Shown: positions 24,801 through 36,354 of the stretch, one piece after another
Layout of the letters: each line of letters starts with the position of its first letter
Numbering within the stretch: the first letter of the stretch is position 1
Source: Diplosphaera chodatii
Taxonomy: Eukaryota > Chlorophyta > Trebouxiophyceae > Prasiolales > Stichococcaceae
NCBI GenBank assembly: GCA_032358165.1
Contig: JAALGY010000031.1
Span: 868,001 to 932,000, forward strand
DNA: 64,000 bases
Direction: 5' to 3'
Position numbers and translations under genes: made by a program
Notes under the pieces: generated by a model
The model's database searches: none
The model's input: the letters and a program-made list of their open reading frames with translations, nothing else
Told to the model about the DNA's origin: nothing

Positions 24801-25121
24801 AGCAGTACATCGAGGTGAGCATCCCCAGTTCATGAGCCGCTGACAACCTTGCTGGGTAGCATGACTGCCATGTGCAGTGGACAGCCATGGGCAGTGTGCT
24901 GCCTCGCGCACAATGTGCCAGGGCTGAAGTCGTCAAGCCTGCCACGGTGCAGGAGAAGGTCAACCCGGCGCCGCCGCCCCGGCGAAAGTTCCTGGGGTGC
25001 GACCTCCCAAGCCGCCTGAGCTATGTCATTCCTTTGAAGCGAGCCAGCCTGTGGTTGTCAGTCGTGGCTCCTCTGCTCTGCTCACCGTTGCTGTGGTGTG
25101 ACCGTCTGCAGGCTCTTCTGA
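21821..25121 (+). CDS. Septin-family GTPase with predicted C-terminal transmembrane helix
   Basis: Septins are filament-forming GTPases that act at membranes and division sites. Exons read in phase: about 21821-21904, 21946-22056, 22195-22367, 22478-22575, 22723-22809, 22920-23012, 23148-23213, 23351-23437, 23596-23739, 23853-24020, 24187-24263, 24386-24443, 24551-24634, 24728-24814 and 24878 onward. The G1 P-loop GESGMGKTSF is assembled across the 22367/22478 junction, G3 is DTPGW at 22920, and the septin G4 motif AKAD is split between the exons ending 23437 and starting 23596. VRRYPWGVCE (about 23920) is the septin unique element. Exon 24551-24634 encodes WAAGVIVTYGLAALLLGG between basic residues, a credible single membrane helix, followed by a charged tail and a Pro-rich PAPPPRRKF. 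The last junction is uncertain: splicing to 25112 stops at 25121, reading through stops at 25210. The first exon is chosen from MTVKLSNSG; an upstream exon near 21342 is possible. No long C-terminal coiled coil is visible. Confidence 0.9.
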
Positions 25122-25747
25122 TGACAGCGGGGGAGGCTAGCTGTGCAAGAGTAGGAGGAGTAGGAGGGCAGCAGCGAGCGAGCGAGGCGAGCGGGCATGT
25201 GAGCAAGTAGCACTGGACCCGTACCTGCAGCAGGAGCACAGTTTAGGGTCCACAGCTATCCGCACCGTCACTTTGCTGACGGCTGCCCAGCGGCCTTTGT
25301 GGTTCACATGGGTGTGACGTCTGGAGACCATGTCATGCGGATATACCATGCTGTTTCATGTTGTATCCGACTCTTCTTGACAGGAAGTACTGCGAATGTC
25401 TCGTGGTTGACCAGTCGGCATTGTGCGTACACCTCTTGGCATGTCGACTTGACTTTGGTGCAAACAGTGATGACGACAGGCAGCACTTTCACCGGCCCCT
25501 GAGCATAACGTGACTCATGGTGCATGTGATGGTTGCACATGCATGTGATACCACCAACTGCACAGCGGCTTGCACATGCCATTGCATGCATCGCCCCGCT
25601 ATTGCTGTCGCAGGGCGTCCTCTGCTCACTTGATCACCTGCAGCCGAGACACCTGTGCCATCGAAGGGATAGTGGCGCTGCTTGTTGCTGAGCGGCGCCT
25701 GGACTGCGGCATGTGCCCTCCATTGTCCCTAGCGCCTCGTCCAACAC
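25122..25747. other. Intergenic region between septin and HemW-like genes
   Basis: About 630 bases holding the septin 3' UTR and the HemW-like gene promoter, both on the plus strand. The start is purine-rich with short GAGC/GAGG runs (25140-25200). If the septin's last intron is not spliced, coding would extend to 25210. No further gene, TATA box or exact TGTAA signal was supported. Confidence 0.4.
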
Positions 25748-28412
25748 ATGTTGACACGCGTCCTTCGCAGCACGCAGCGCCTGCTTGTGAGCAGCTCTGA
25801 CATGACCGGAGCAATTGCTGCCGCTGCGCACGCCGCCAACAACGTGGTTCGACCCCTCGGTCAGAATGGTCCATCATGGCCAAAGTGGCCGCAAGCGGCT
25901 CGAGCGAACGCAAGAAACAGCCTCATACCTCCGCCTTCACGTGGATGCAGCACCTTGACTGCAGCAGGCCCTGGCAGAGCAGGCAGCGCAGCGACAGCTG
26001 CGGTGTTGGCAACACCCTCAAATGTGGCGCCTGCCGCACATGCCGCCAGGCAGCCGTCCCCTTTTGCCGACGCGGAGGCGAGGTCCGTGTACCTGCACTC
26101 GCCGTGGTGCAAGAGCAAGTGCTACTACTGCGACTTTCCGGTGGTGGCGGTTGGCGCCGGGGGTGTCGACATGCCCGCCGTGCAGAACCGCATGCAAGAC
26201 TACGTCGACTTGCTGCTGGCTGAGATCGACGCTGCACCGCACCAAAAACAACCAGCAAAGGTGGGTGCTACCATCACCTGATGATGAAAGTCAACGAGCG
26301 CTGCGTCATGGTGGATATGCAAAGGTTTGTGTGCAGCACAGCGTCCGCGGCAATGCTCAGCGGTGCACCTTCTGCCTGCAGCCGTTGCAGACGGTGTTCT
26401 TTGGTGGCGGCACACCGTCGCTGATGCCGCCGGCGCTGGTGGCCCAGCTGCTGGACGCGCTGCGCGCCAAGTTTGGCATCGCGCCCGATGCAGAGGTGTC
26501 CATGGAGGCCGACCCAGGTCAGCGCAGGGAGGAGTTGCATTGCCGCCCTGTACGAGCCGGTCTGCATCTGCGCAACAACATCGTCATGCCCGGCTGTGCA
26601 TTGCCAGAGTCCCTCCCCACGCTGCACCCGTGCGCCTGCTCAATGCGCCAGCACGCAGGTCTGGTATTGCACGCGTAGGCACATTCGACGTGGACAGGCT
26701 GCGGAGCTACATGGTGCTGGGACTGACGCGCTTCAGCGTCGGCGTGCAGGCAAGCAATCCTGTGACATTGCTCTGTGTGTTGTTGGCCCAGCAACAGGAC
26801 AGCACAAGTTTGTTATGTTCGGGTCTGCCATGGCACTACACCAGTGCTGAGGGCCTCACCAGCACCAGCACCAGCGCACGTGAAACAGTGGACGTCTGCA
26901 TGCTGTACACGCAAGGTAGGAACTGTCAGGTTATGCACCTCCTGCAGGCATTCCAGGAGGAGCTGCTGGCGGCGTGCGGCCGCTCGCACACACTTGCCGA
27001 CGTGGAGGATGCCCTGACGGCAGTGGCAGCTGCGGCGCCCCCCAGCTGGAGCCTTGATCTCATCTCAGGTGCACGCTGGCTGCGGCAGACGCGCTGCACT
27101 GCGGGACGTATGATCCTGTCTTTACTTGTCTATTGCTGAGCACTCTCAGTGCTTGCTGATCTGGCACTACTGCTAGTGCGCAGGGCTCCCAGGGTTGACA
27201 CGGCAGCAGTGGCGTCACTCGCTGCAGCGGGCCATTGACGCCCGCCCACCCCACATCTCCGTGTACGACCTGCAGGTGCACCCACAAGCGTGCAGCTCAA
27301 GGTTGATAGCTTGCAGCTGAAGTGTCGCCACTTGACTGCCACTGGCTGTGGACACAGTCAGCATGGCTGTCCAGGCACGGTGGCATGGCTCAGGGTGCAT
27401 GGGTGCTGCATCTGCTCAAGCAGCTGCTCTGCTGCAGGTCGAGGCAGGCACGCCCTTTGCCCGATGGCAGACAGATGGGCAGCTGAGCTTTCCAGATGAT
27501 GAGGCGGGCGCCGCCATGTACCGTGATGCATCCAATCTGTTGCGCCAGGTGACCCTGCCAGATCACCAGACCTGGTCTCAGGGAGCTGCTCGCCCAAATT
27601 GCTCCTCACTCATGTCCTGAGGAAGTTCTTGCATGTCCACAGTGACAGGCAGTTGCCTGCTGTAACTTGAGGCGTCCACAGGTCATGTCGACCCACTCAC
27701 AGGATGCAGCAATTGATGCAGGCGGGCTACGAGCACTACGAGCTGTCAAACTATGCGCTGCCTGGTCACGCCTGCGCACACAACCTGACATACTGGCACA
27801 GCCGCCCGTTCTACGGCTTTGGGCTGGGCGCCGCATCACTGCTGGGCGGGCAGCGGCTGTCTCGTCCACGGGTGATGTCGCAGTACAGGTGCGCGAGGGA
27901 TACAGTAGTGCAACAGGGAGCATGCGGCATACCTTCACGACCTGATCGGACAACATACTGCGGCCGTTAGGGGTTTGTGTCACATTTGCAAGGAAGCACA
28001 AGTGGTTCGTGCTGAACCACTTGTTGAGCACACCTGGCTGCACAGTCTGGACAAATAGTAGCGTCCAGAATCAGACACACTGATATGCAGGGAGTGGGTG
28101 CACCGCGGCTGCCCTGCGGCTGGCTGCTCGGCCACGGATGCTGGAAGTGACATGGACCGGCTGCTGGATGCCGTCATGCTGCAGCTGCGACTGGGGCAGG
28201 GCCTGGATCTGGGTGCCGTGGCAGCGAGCCATGGTGCAACAGCTGCAGATGCCATTCGGCAAGCAGTGCGGCAGCACGAGGCCCACGGTTTGGTAACTTT
28301 CGCCACAGGGCCGGAGGGCAGCCAGCGCTGCCGGCTCACAGACCCTGAGGGTTTCCTCATGTCCAATGATGTCATCAGCGATGTGTTTGCAGCGCTTGAC
28401 ACCAATGCTTGA
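25748..28412 (+). CDS. HemW-like radical SAM protein (coproporphyrinogen III oxidase-like), organelle-type N-terminus
   Basis: Radical SAM enzyme of the HemN/HemW family. Exons: 25748-26260, 26382-26517, 26679-26749, 26948-27068, 27184-27275, 27438-27548, 27722-27888 and 28091-28412; all phases agree. The cluster motif CKSKCYYCDF has the CX3CX2C spacing with Phe two residues on, as in HemW heme chaperones; true HemN oxidases carry a fourth Cys there. FFGGGTPS and the GYEHYELSNYA segment (assembled at 27548/27722) are also HemW-like. The roughly 110 residues before the radical SAM core start MLTRVLRSTQRLLVSSS and are Ala/Arg/Ser-rich, consistent with a chloroplast or mitochondrial presequence. 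The intron after 26749 begins GCAAGC, a GC-AG intron. A TGTAA lies 91 bases after the stop. A heme-trafficking role is inferred from HemW, not shown; older annotation would call it a coproporphyrinogen oxidase. Confidence 0.9.
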
Positions 28413-28502
28413 TCACGGTTCAAGTCAAGACTGTCCTTCTGGTTTGTTGGTCCCGTGTCAAGCAATATCATGCCTCCTGAAGCATGTTCTAGGAAGAACC
28501 GC

Positions 28503-28507
28503 TGTAA
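28503..28507 (+). terminator. TGTAA polyadenylation signal of the HemW-like gene
   Basis: Exact TGTAA, the green-algal polyadenylation signal, 91 bases beyond the stop codon at 28412. Its distance and strand fit 3'-end formation for this gene, and it falls in the gap before the convergent J-protein gene. Confidence 0.45.
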
Positions 28508-28613
28508 ATCATTTGGTCTGGAGGTTTCACATATATCCTCAGAGACCGTGGTGACATGGACGCCACATGGCAGCAGATGCCCTGGCGCAGTGATCTTGAA
28601 CCATCCAATTCAC

Positions 28614-31250
28614 TCAGCCAACTAGCTTTGACTTCAGGCGCTGCCACAGGCTCTGCTGCTGCGCCACTGCTGCCTGCTGCGCCTCAGCTTCCGTCTGCGT
28701 GCAAAATTTGAGTAGCTCATGTCAGTATATGCACATACAATGATTCCTGCTACATCAGCATGCTGCAAGTTCGGACGCATGGCACAGATCATCACCTCCA
28801 ACGTCTCAAAGGCAGCTCGCAACACCATGGCTGTTGGGGGCAGCCATGCTGGGTGCTCTCGGCCATAAGAGCTGGTGCGCATGTCATAGCCACACCACTC
28901 GAAGTACCAGCCCCCTGATGGTGAACATGAAGACCTATGGTTTAACGTTTGTGCCTGGCCTCCCCTACAACGAATCAGTCTACAGCGTGCTAGACTGGGA
29001 CACCGCTGGCAGCGCACTCGAGACAACAGGAAGCAAGACCTGCGGTGTGGGTGGCGTTGCGGGGCTTGAACAGCCAGGTTGCAGAGGGCGGCAGCCAGGC
29101 ACGCCGTGCGCGTCCCACAACCTGCGGCTTCTGCATTCCTGCACAAGTTCGGACACGTATAGGGTTACAAACTCAGTTGTTGCTGCTTTGGCGCTCCGTT
29201 TGAAGCTTGCAAGGGTGAGCTGATGGTGCACATTACAGGGTGGCAGCAGCACCTTGAGAGCAGCCTCGATGCTTGAGTGTGCATGAAATTGTGCCACGAC
29301 ATAGTTGCGGCCCTGGATCGAGTCAGGCCGCAGCCTTGACCGGGACTTACCGCCAGTGCCTCGCAGTGCCACCCAGTCCAGATGCTTGACGAGCGGCGTG
29401 CGGCCCAGGACCGCCTTGTGCGTCGGCCGCTCACGCTGGCTGCTGCCGCTGGCTGCCGCTGTCCTGGCCGCTGCACGGGCGGCGGTGGGTGCTGTCATCG
29501 ACGCTGCTGCTGAAGCTGTTGATGGCTTGAACACCCTGCCGCCGACCTCGCGGTACACGCAGCCACCATCCTGAAAAACCTCGATGACTGGCACGCTGCT
29601 GCTGTTCTGGTGCAGGACGGCTGTTGCTGCAACGTCGTCACTGTCAAGTAGCAGCTCCAGCACTTGCCTGCCAGACTTTCTTCTGCTGCTAGCCTTGGGT
29701 TGCTGCCTGCAGGTTTGCAGGTATGCAGACGCTGCTAAGAGTATATGACTGTTGCAAGATGAATTGCATGTACACTACCCAGACAGCAGTGTAACATTTG
29801 AGCCAGCATGTTGGTCAGCAGCCAGCATACCTCGCTGATGCGCCGGTGCTGCCGTCATGCACACCCGACTGCCGCTCCTCTGCTGCTGGAGGACTGCCAT
29901 GCAGCTGCTGCGGTGCGGGCGCTTGCGCAACCACTTGAGGAACACATCCCTTGCTGCCCTCCAGCAGACTGTCTTTCCTTTCTCTGACGACCCCTAGCAG
30001 CTGCCTGTCGCACACCAAGCAGGCATGACCAGCAGTTTCGCACGCCATGACAACCATGCGCCGGGAGTGCTTGGCCATCATCTGGGTCAGAAGGGCGACC
30101 CTGAACAAATTGGCGTACCTTCCACTCAGCAGCTGCAGGATGTCAGGCGAGGCAGTGTCCGTCCGCTCATCTGCCTCAAAGGCTGTGGGCAGTTGCCGTG
30201 CCGACATGTCAACGTGTGGGCCATGGTACGCGTGCAACAGCGCATCACGAAACTCCGCTGCCAGCTCCGCCCGCAAGCGGTCGATGTTGCTACCCTTCAA
30301 GGCAAGCATCACTCATTCCGTGCATTGGCATCTCAGATTGCTGCAGATTGGCACTCTGCCAGCAGATGGTCACTCCCTCACGTGACTACAGCACACCGTC
30401 GATCACAATGGGAGGTGAGAAGATTGGCAACCAGCTTAGTATTCTGGTTGCAGTGCAGGCCGGCATGCAGGATGAACAGCATCATAAGCCTGCTTGCACT
30501 GTACAAACTGATGCTGACATGGCTGACCTGTCTGGCAGGGCGAGTTTCCTGCAGGTTGTTGACCCATTGCCAGTTGTACTCGTAGTGCTGACTCCCGTCG
30601 TTGCTCCTGTTCACCCAAATCTTTTAAGCCTGGTGTCTTTGCATTGAATGGGGGGGCCCTGGTCAGACTGCACACTGTGGTCCCTTCTATTGCCCACGCA
30701 TGAAAGGAAACCCTACCTCTTCTGCGCCGCAGCGCGTCGAAGAAAAGTCAAGCTGCCCTTGTCGTGCTGCAGATCGTACAGGTCCCGCTGTGCAGGATCG
30801 CTCAGCACCTGCGAAGGCATCCGATGTATACTATGGTGGGGTGCCAGCCCGAATGACATCTCAATGTGCACTCGCCTGGGCTGAAAACAAGGGCATCTGA
30901 CCTGGTAAGCTTTCAAGATGATAGCAAAACCGGTTCCGGTGGATCCACCGACGTCAGGGTGATGCGCCTTGGCTTTCTGCATCAAGACCTTCCTGGTGTT
31001 GATTGGTGCACTGCACATGCACCTGCAGACCTCGCATGTGCTAATGGTGCTGCAACAAGCAGCTTGTCACCCTTCGGAAGGCTGCTTTGATGTCCTCGGT
31101 CGAAGCCGTGCGATCCAGGCCTAAAACCTCGTATAAGCCGTCTGCAGCTGCAGCGCTGAAGGTGTGGCCGCTACCTACGGTGCTCCATGCAGCGCTGATG
31201 AATGGCCTCCGCCTCACAAGCATTGGCAATGTGACATGATCCTCTGACAC
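28614..31250 (-). CDS. J-domain (DnaJ-like) protein of the plant type
   Basis: Co-chaperone that stimulates an Hsp70 ATPase. The start at 31250 gives MSEDHVTLPMLVRRRPF, an Arg-rich leader that may be an organelle signal. The J domain is spread over exons near 31080-31215 (LYEVLGLDRTASTEDIKAAF), 30900-31000 (KAKAHHPDVGG, with the HPD motif that Hsp70 needs) and 30715-30800 (VLSDPAQRDLYDLQ). Later exons: about 30540-30620 (HYEYNWQWVNN), about 30110-30310 (AELAAEFRDALLHAYHGP and LPTAFEADERTD), about 29340-29670 (LGRTPLVKHLDWVALRG), about 28810-28935 (GGWYFEWCGYDMRTSS) and 28614-28685 (QSLWQRLKSKLVG then stop). The VKHLDW and GGWY blocks match the C-terminal region of plant J proteins that lack the DnaJ zinc finger. 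No Cys-rich zinc finger is visible. The middle exons are the least certain. It converges on the HemW-like gene and diverges from MO25. Confidence 0.8.
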
Positions 31251-31967
31251 TTACTCAAGCAAGCACAAGCGGACTAGCATATGACTTAAGCATGTTTCTG
31301 TTCAACATTCACCCGAGATGGACTGGCACATGCACCATCACACTGGGTTGATGACAATTTCAAGACAGCTAAATAGTCTGCGCCACCACACTGACGTGCA
31401 CTAGGTCTCAACTCATGCACATGCAAAGAACGTTTGCAAGACGCAGAGCTAAAGGGAGCAGCTGCACCTCCTGACTATAAAGCAGGAGGACCCACGTGCT
31501 GAGAGTCTAGTGGCACTGGCAGATTTGGTTCGCCACACACCCTGGCCGGCACGCGCAGCGGCAGGCGGACCCCACTGGCAGTCTCAGTAGCTGCTGACCG
31601 CTCTTGTGCGTTTGCTTGGCTGTGCCCCCGACACCTGTGCACCCCGGCGCCGCTGTGGCATCTCTTCAGCCCGGCCTGGTGTGCAATCAGTGTCAAGACC
31701 TACAACACCTGGAGACTGCCGCGCACGCTGTGGAGTATCGATCCTGCTGCTGCTGACGTCGGCAGTTTTGTTCCCCGGCTTCTGACGCGGCCAGTGCGGC
31801 CGCAGGGCCGAGATCGCTCCTCAGTTTGCCACTGACCTCCCCCTAGTGCTGACAGCATCTGAGACTCCAACCGCTGCTGCACCGCTTCCGTGGCTGCACA
31901 CGCTAGCGGGCTACAATCAGCAGTCACAGGCAGCGGCGGCAGGCGCGTTTGACGCCCGCAAGGCGCC
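31251..31967. other. Divergent intergenic region between J-protein and MO25 genes
   Basis: About 720 bases that must contain promoters for both flanking genes. A TATAAAG sits at 31476-31482 on the plus strand, nearly 490 bases before the MO25 ATG, which would need a long 5' UTR to be its TATA box. No coding exon is supported. Confidence 0.4.
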
Positions 31968-34239
31968 ATGTCGATGCTGGAGAAGGTGCTGCACCGCGGC
32001 AAGAGCCGCTCGTCGCCGGACCTGGTGGCCAGGACCGTGGCCACCCTGCAGCGTCTTGACGAGGGCAACGCCACCGACAAGCAGGTGGCCACCTGCGGTG
32101 CTGCATGGACTGATCACGCTGATATGTAGTGAGCACTTGCCAGGCCACAGCAGGACCGTTGGGACGCACCCTACTGCGGCATGTTCACATTGGGTAAGTG
32201 TGTATTCAGGTGGAGGAGGTGTCCAAGTCGCTGAGCGTCATGAAGGCCACGATGTTTGCTGCTGGCGAGAGCGAGGCCTCCAAGGAGGCAGCTGTTGTGA
32301 CAGCCTATGAGGTGTGACAAGTAGAGTGGTCGCCGCTCCTCCGCTCGCAACCACAGCAGCCTGTCATCCTCACCACATGTTGCACTTGCTTCGACACTCG
32401 TGTATCCCATCACATCGTGAGGCGTAGGCACACCAATGTACAACCGTGTGACCAAACTCAGCACACGTGGCAGGCGGTCAAGTCGGGATTCCCCATCGCG
32501 GCGGTGGCGGCGCTGCCATACCTGGAGTTCGAGGCGCGCAAGGACGCGGCGCAGCTGGTCGGCGCGATCGTGCGGCTGGACAACGGCGGCGACAAGCCGG
32601 GCGAGCGCTACGTGCTGGAGCACCCCCAGCTGATCACCCTGCTGTTTGACGGGTACGGTCTGGAACGGCCATCCGTATGAGGGTTGCGCAAGGTGCCTCG
32701 GACTGCACGGCGCCTTGAGGCAGCACCAGTTGCTGGATCGAGCCAGTGATGTGGGCACCCATGAGCTGAGGATTTCGGTGCTGCAGGTACAGCAACCCGG
32801 AGACAGCGCTCAACTGCGGCAGCGTGCTGCGCGACTGCATACGGAGCGCCCCCATTGCCAAGTGCGCTGCAGGGGGTTTTGCGCCATCTCCTACCAAATG
32901 TCGCTCAGCTTTGCAACAGCCTCATGCGCAGCAGTGTCTTACTCAATGTCGATGCACACACAAGTTTTCACGACTGTATGCAGGATGGTGCTGGAGTCTC
33001 CGCGATTTGAGGACTTCTTTCTGATGGTTGAGGTGCCCAACTTTGAGATCGCCTCGGACGCGTTCCAGACGTTCAAGGTGCGAGCTCGCGCTGTCTGCAC
33101 AGTAGAATCATGGCACCCTCTGGCTCTCGAAGGCATCGTGGGACCCCCCGCACATGCAAGGCTCAGCGCTGGTCTCTGCTGTGCAGGAGCTGACGACGCG
33201 TCACAAAAACCTTGTTGCGGCCTTCACATACGAGCACTACAACATGGTATGTCACCTTTGCGACCTTTTGGCAAGCATCACCCCTGCGATACCTTCACCT
33301 GCTCAATTCTGCATCAATGCAGGATCAAATTGTATGGTTCTCATGATGCCCTGTGCTAACGTGTTATCGCGATGTGCAGCTCTTCCCAGCGCCTGTCCGG
33401 GGCGAGCCCACTACGGGCTACACATCCCTGCTGCAGTCGGACAACTATGTCACCCGGCGCCAGTCCTTGAAGGTGCTGAAAGATGTGGTGCTGTGGCTTG
33501 TGGAAAAAGCACGAGGATGCGAGGATGGGAAACAACCAGCTGGTCAGTTGCGCAGCGTTTTGGGAGTCCCAAAACTGCACCTGCTTGACTGCCTCGCTAT
33601 GTTGTGCAGTTGCTTGGGGAGATCCTGCTGGACCCGGCCAATGCGAAGACCATGATGCGGTATGTGACGGATGCGGAGAACCTGAAGCTCATGATGGTGC
33701 TGCTCAAGGAGACGTCCAAGAGCATTCAGTTCGAGGCCTTTCATGTCTTCAAGGTGCGCAGCGCCTCAGGATGTGTTGGCTTCACCTCAGGACGTCTCCT
33801 GTTCCAGCCATCCGAACCATTGCAAGGGCTCACAACCGCAGCAGCATCATTTGAGGACGCCGGCTGTGTCTGCAGGTCTCGGCACTCATGCATGTGATCC
33901 TTCGTGGCGTATGGTTTCTGAGCTGATAGTGCACGCATTTGGGGCTGCAGGTGTTTGTGGCAAACCCTAACAAGACACCGGCGATCGTGGACATCCTAGC
34001 GGGCAACAAGGAGAAGCTGCTGCGCTACCTCAAGGACTTCCACAACGACACCAGTGCGTGCTCACAGAATCGTTGGGGGTTGCGTGCTTGAGCAAGATGT
34101 TGCTGCTCTATTGGCTACCAGTCGTCCTTGTTCCTTGCAAGACTCGATATATGCACTGTTGGGTGCAGATGACGAGCAATTCAAGGAGGAGAAGGCAGTC
34201 ATCATAAAGGAGATCAGCACGCTGGAGCCCAACAGGTAA
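31968..34239 (+). CDS. MO25/CAB39 family scaffold protein
   Basis: MO25 is an armadillo-like helical scaffold that activates STE20/LKB1-type kinases and, in fungi and plants, acts in polarity and cytokinesis. The start at 31968 (MSMLEKVLHRGKSRSSPD) matches the family N-terminus. Exons: 31968-32089, about 32211-32312 (VEEVSKSLSVMKATMF), about 32473-32655 (AVAALPYLEFEARKDAAQ), about 32788-32845 (YSNPETALNCGSVLRDCIR), about 32985-33078 (ESPRFEDFFLMVEVPNFEIA), about 33187-33247 (ELTTRHKNLVAAFTYEHYN), about 33379-33474, about 33610-33753 (LLGEILLDPANAKTMMRYV), about 33951-34052 (VFVANPNKTPAIVDIL) and about 34168-34239. Joined length is close to the usual 330-340 residues. The stop TAA at 34237-34239 overlaps a possible donor (CAG/gtaaca), so one further short exon cannot be excluded. 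Confidence 0.93.
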
Positions 34240-34395
34240 CACAGGCACGCCCTGCATCGGCTGGGCGGGCAGATCTTGAGCAACCTGGGAGGGCATACCT
34301 GATTGGCCCTTGGGCGGCAGATCGTAGCTAGTGGGTCGTGCACTGCAAACTGGCGGTACTGATGGTGCCTGCATCCTGGATCTGGAGCAGACGTC

Positions 34396-34400
34396 TGTAA
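34396..34400 (+). terminator. TGTAA polyadenylation signal of MO25
   Basis: Exact TGTAA on the plus strand 157 bases after the MO25 stop codon, within the usual green-algal 3' UTR range. Confidence 0.4.
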
Positions 34401-34460
34401 CGCTCAAGGGTGACAAGGCATCCAGCACAAACAAGCAAACCCGCCAATGCCCGCAACACA

Positions 34461-34465
34461 TTACA
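34461..34465 (-). terminator. TGTAA polyadenylation signal of the dienoyl-CoA isomerase gene
   Basis: TTACA on the plus strand, that is TGTAA on the minus strand, about 150 bases downstream of the isomerase stop at 34612. Confidence 0.4.
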
Positions 34466-34611
34466 AGCTACACCAAATGTCGAGTTTGATTGGCATACAT
34501 CAACGTCATACCAGACATACATATGGCACAATATACAGCACGGTCTCCACTGGCAAGGTGGACTACTGCCAGCTCGTTGCCAGCAATCATGGCCAACGCA
34601 AATCTGTCAGA

Positions 34612-36354
34612 TCATAGCTTTGAGAAGTGTGGCTGCTGCCGATGTTGCAGTGCTGTGAATGCTGTCTCCAGGTCCTGTGACACCAGCTGCGCGCTGTTCC
34701 ACAAAGCCACCTCCCGCAGCCCGTCCGCTACTGTGTGCTCCCTGCAGCAATGAGATGCCGAAACCACTTGCATCACGCACAGCGCAGCGTCATATGCACG
34801 CGGCAACATGGCGGCTCCAATGCAGTAACGCATGGCCCGCTCTGCAGCCATGCAGGCAACCATCCCCTGCACTAGCCGCTCACCTTGCGTGCAGGCAGAT
34901 CCGCTTGGTGCCATACGCAGCCACTGGCGACTTCGCTGCAATCGATGCCGCCAGCTGACGCACGCCCGCCTGCTTGCAGATGTGGTATATGAAACTCTTC
35001 AAGGTGAAGATGTGCCGAAAGTGCCAGGGGCCATCCAGGCCTCTGCCAAGGGGCAGAGATGGTGGAAGACGCAGCGCTACGTGTGGATCATGCCTGCAGT
35101 GCTGCCTCGTCGGGGAACACGTGCGTCACGAGGCCCATCTGCAGCGCCTCTGCCCCCCCCAAGGTGCGCGCCGTGAGCGCCAGCTCCCTGGCCCGGCCTG
35201 TCGGAGCATGGCCAGTGTCCGGGTTCTGATCGTCCTGCTGTGTATGTTATTGCGGCCAGCGTCCATAAAGCATTGGTGCTATCCCATGGCTATCCCACGG
35301 CATGTCAACTACAGCAAAAGGGTGCAGAATCATGCCGAGGCCGGTGACGGGAGGCACCTTCGCCGATTAGGCGGAACAGGCGCTGCAGGGTGCCCAGGTC
35401 AGCGGTGATGCCCAGGTCGACCTCCTTCACGCAGAAGGTTGCGGCCTCTGTGCAGCACCGGATGTCCGCTGCGGTGATCATGTCGATGCCTGCAATGCCA
35501 GGCAGAGTGCAGACGTACCTGTCTATCCTCTAAACAGACCATAGACCAGCACCTCCTTGCATGCTGAGTTGGGTGCCATTGCAGGCGGAGCGTGTGGTAC
35601 TCTGGTGCATGGGCACCTGCGCCAATGCAAGCCCCCTGCACCGCAGCAACCACCGGCGCCCGGCATCGCTCCAGGCATGTGAAGGCGTCCTGCACGTGTG
35701 AGGTGGCCATGTTGGCACGGAACGATGTACTCGCTGAGCTAGGCTCGGGGGCTGTGCCGACTGGACAATCAGGCATTCGGTGCGCTCGGGCCCACATCTG
35801 CCAACTTTCACACCTGCATGTGCAGTATGTCACGCCGCAGCTTCTCGCGCGCCCTGCTGGGACATTGTGCATCATTGATGGTCTTCAGGATACCGCGTGC
35901 AACGCTGAGGTCGATGCCGCCACAGAAGTTCCGCCCCTCGCCCGATAGGACGACCTGCGTGCGACGTGGTGCACCTTGGGGGCGGCTTGGGGCATCAAGC
36001 AGCCATGCGGCCCTGACAGTCATGTTGGCCTCCAATGTTAGCCTTGTCCAAGAGAGCAACATGCATGCCAGAACAGCTCACCACTCGCACATCTGCATCC
36101 TGAGCTTCGAGCCATTCCAGCGCCTGCAAATGACAATCAAGCACTACGGCACACTACGACGCCTATATAACAATATATGTTCTTGCATGCGCAAATGGCG
36201 TGGAAGCGTGGCAAGCGGAGCGCAGATTGCGTGCCGGCGGAAGCTCTGCAAATGCGAGCTTGTCCAATGCGTTGCTCTTATGTGGCCGACTCAGCCTCAC
36301 TGACCCAATTGCACCCTCTATGGAGACTGCAACAGATGATCCCTGCCAAGCCAT
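34612..36354 (-). CDS. Peroxisomal delta(3,5)-delta(2,4)-dienoyl-CoA isomerase (ECH1/DCI1-like)
   Basis: Crotonase-fold enzyme that moves double bonds during beta-oxidation of unsaturated fatty acids. Exons in transcript order: about 36250-36354 (MAWQGSSVAVSIEGAIGSV, RPHKSNALDK), about 36085-36120 (ALEWLEAQDADVR), about 35818-35945 (VVLSGEGRNFCGGIDLSVA), about 35619-35696 (APVVAAVQGACIGA), about 35365-35490 (GIDMITAADIRCCTEA and VKEVDLGITADLGTLQRL), about 35082-35200 (ELALTARTLGGAEALQMGL), about 34893-34985 and 34612-34740. The KEVD...TADLGTLQRL block carries the acidic residues that separate dienoyl-CoA isomerases from hydratases. The C-terminus is HFSKL; SKL is the classical PTS1, placing it in the peroxisome. 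The first intron seems to need a GC donor (CCG/GCACGC) to keep frame. A slightly earlier in-frame Met lies at 36372. Convergent with MO25. Confidence 0.92.

Larger units (their letters stand above)
34240..34611. other. Tail-to-tail intergenic region, MO25 and dienoyl-CoA isomerase
   Basis: The 3' UTRs of two convergent genes. Candidate polyadenylation signals are present for both strands and lie close together (34396 on plus, 34461 on minus), so the transcripts may overlap by a few tens of bases. No coding exon is supported. Confidence 0.5.
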
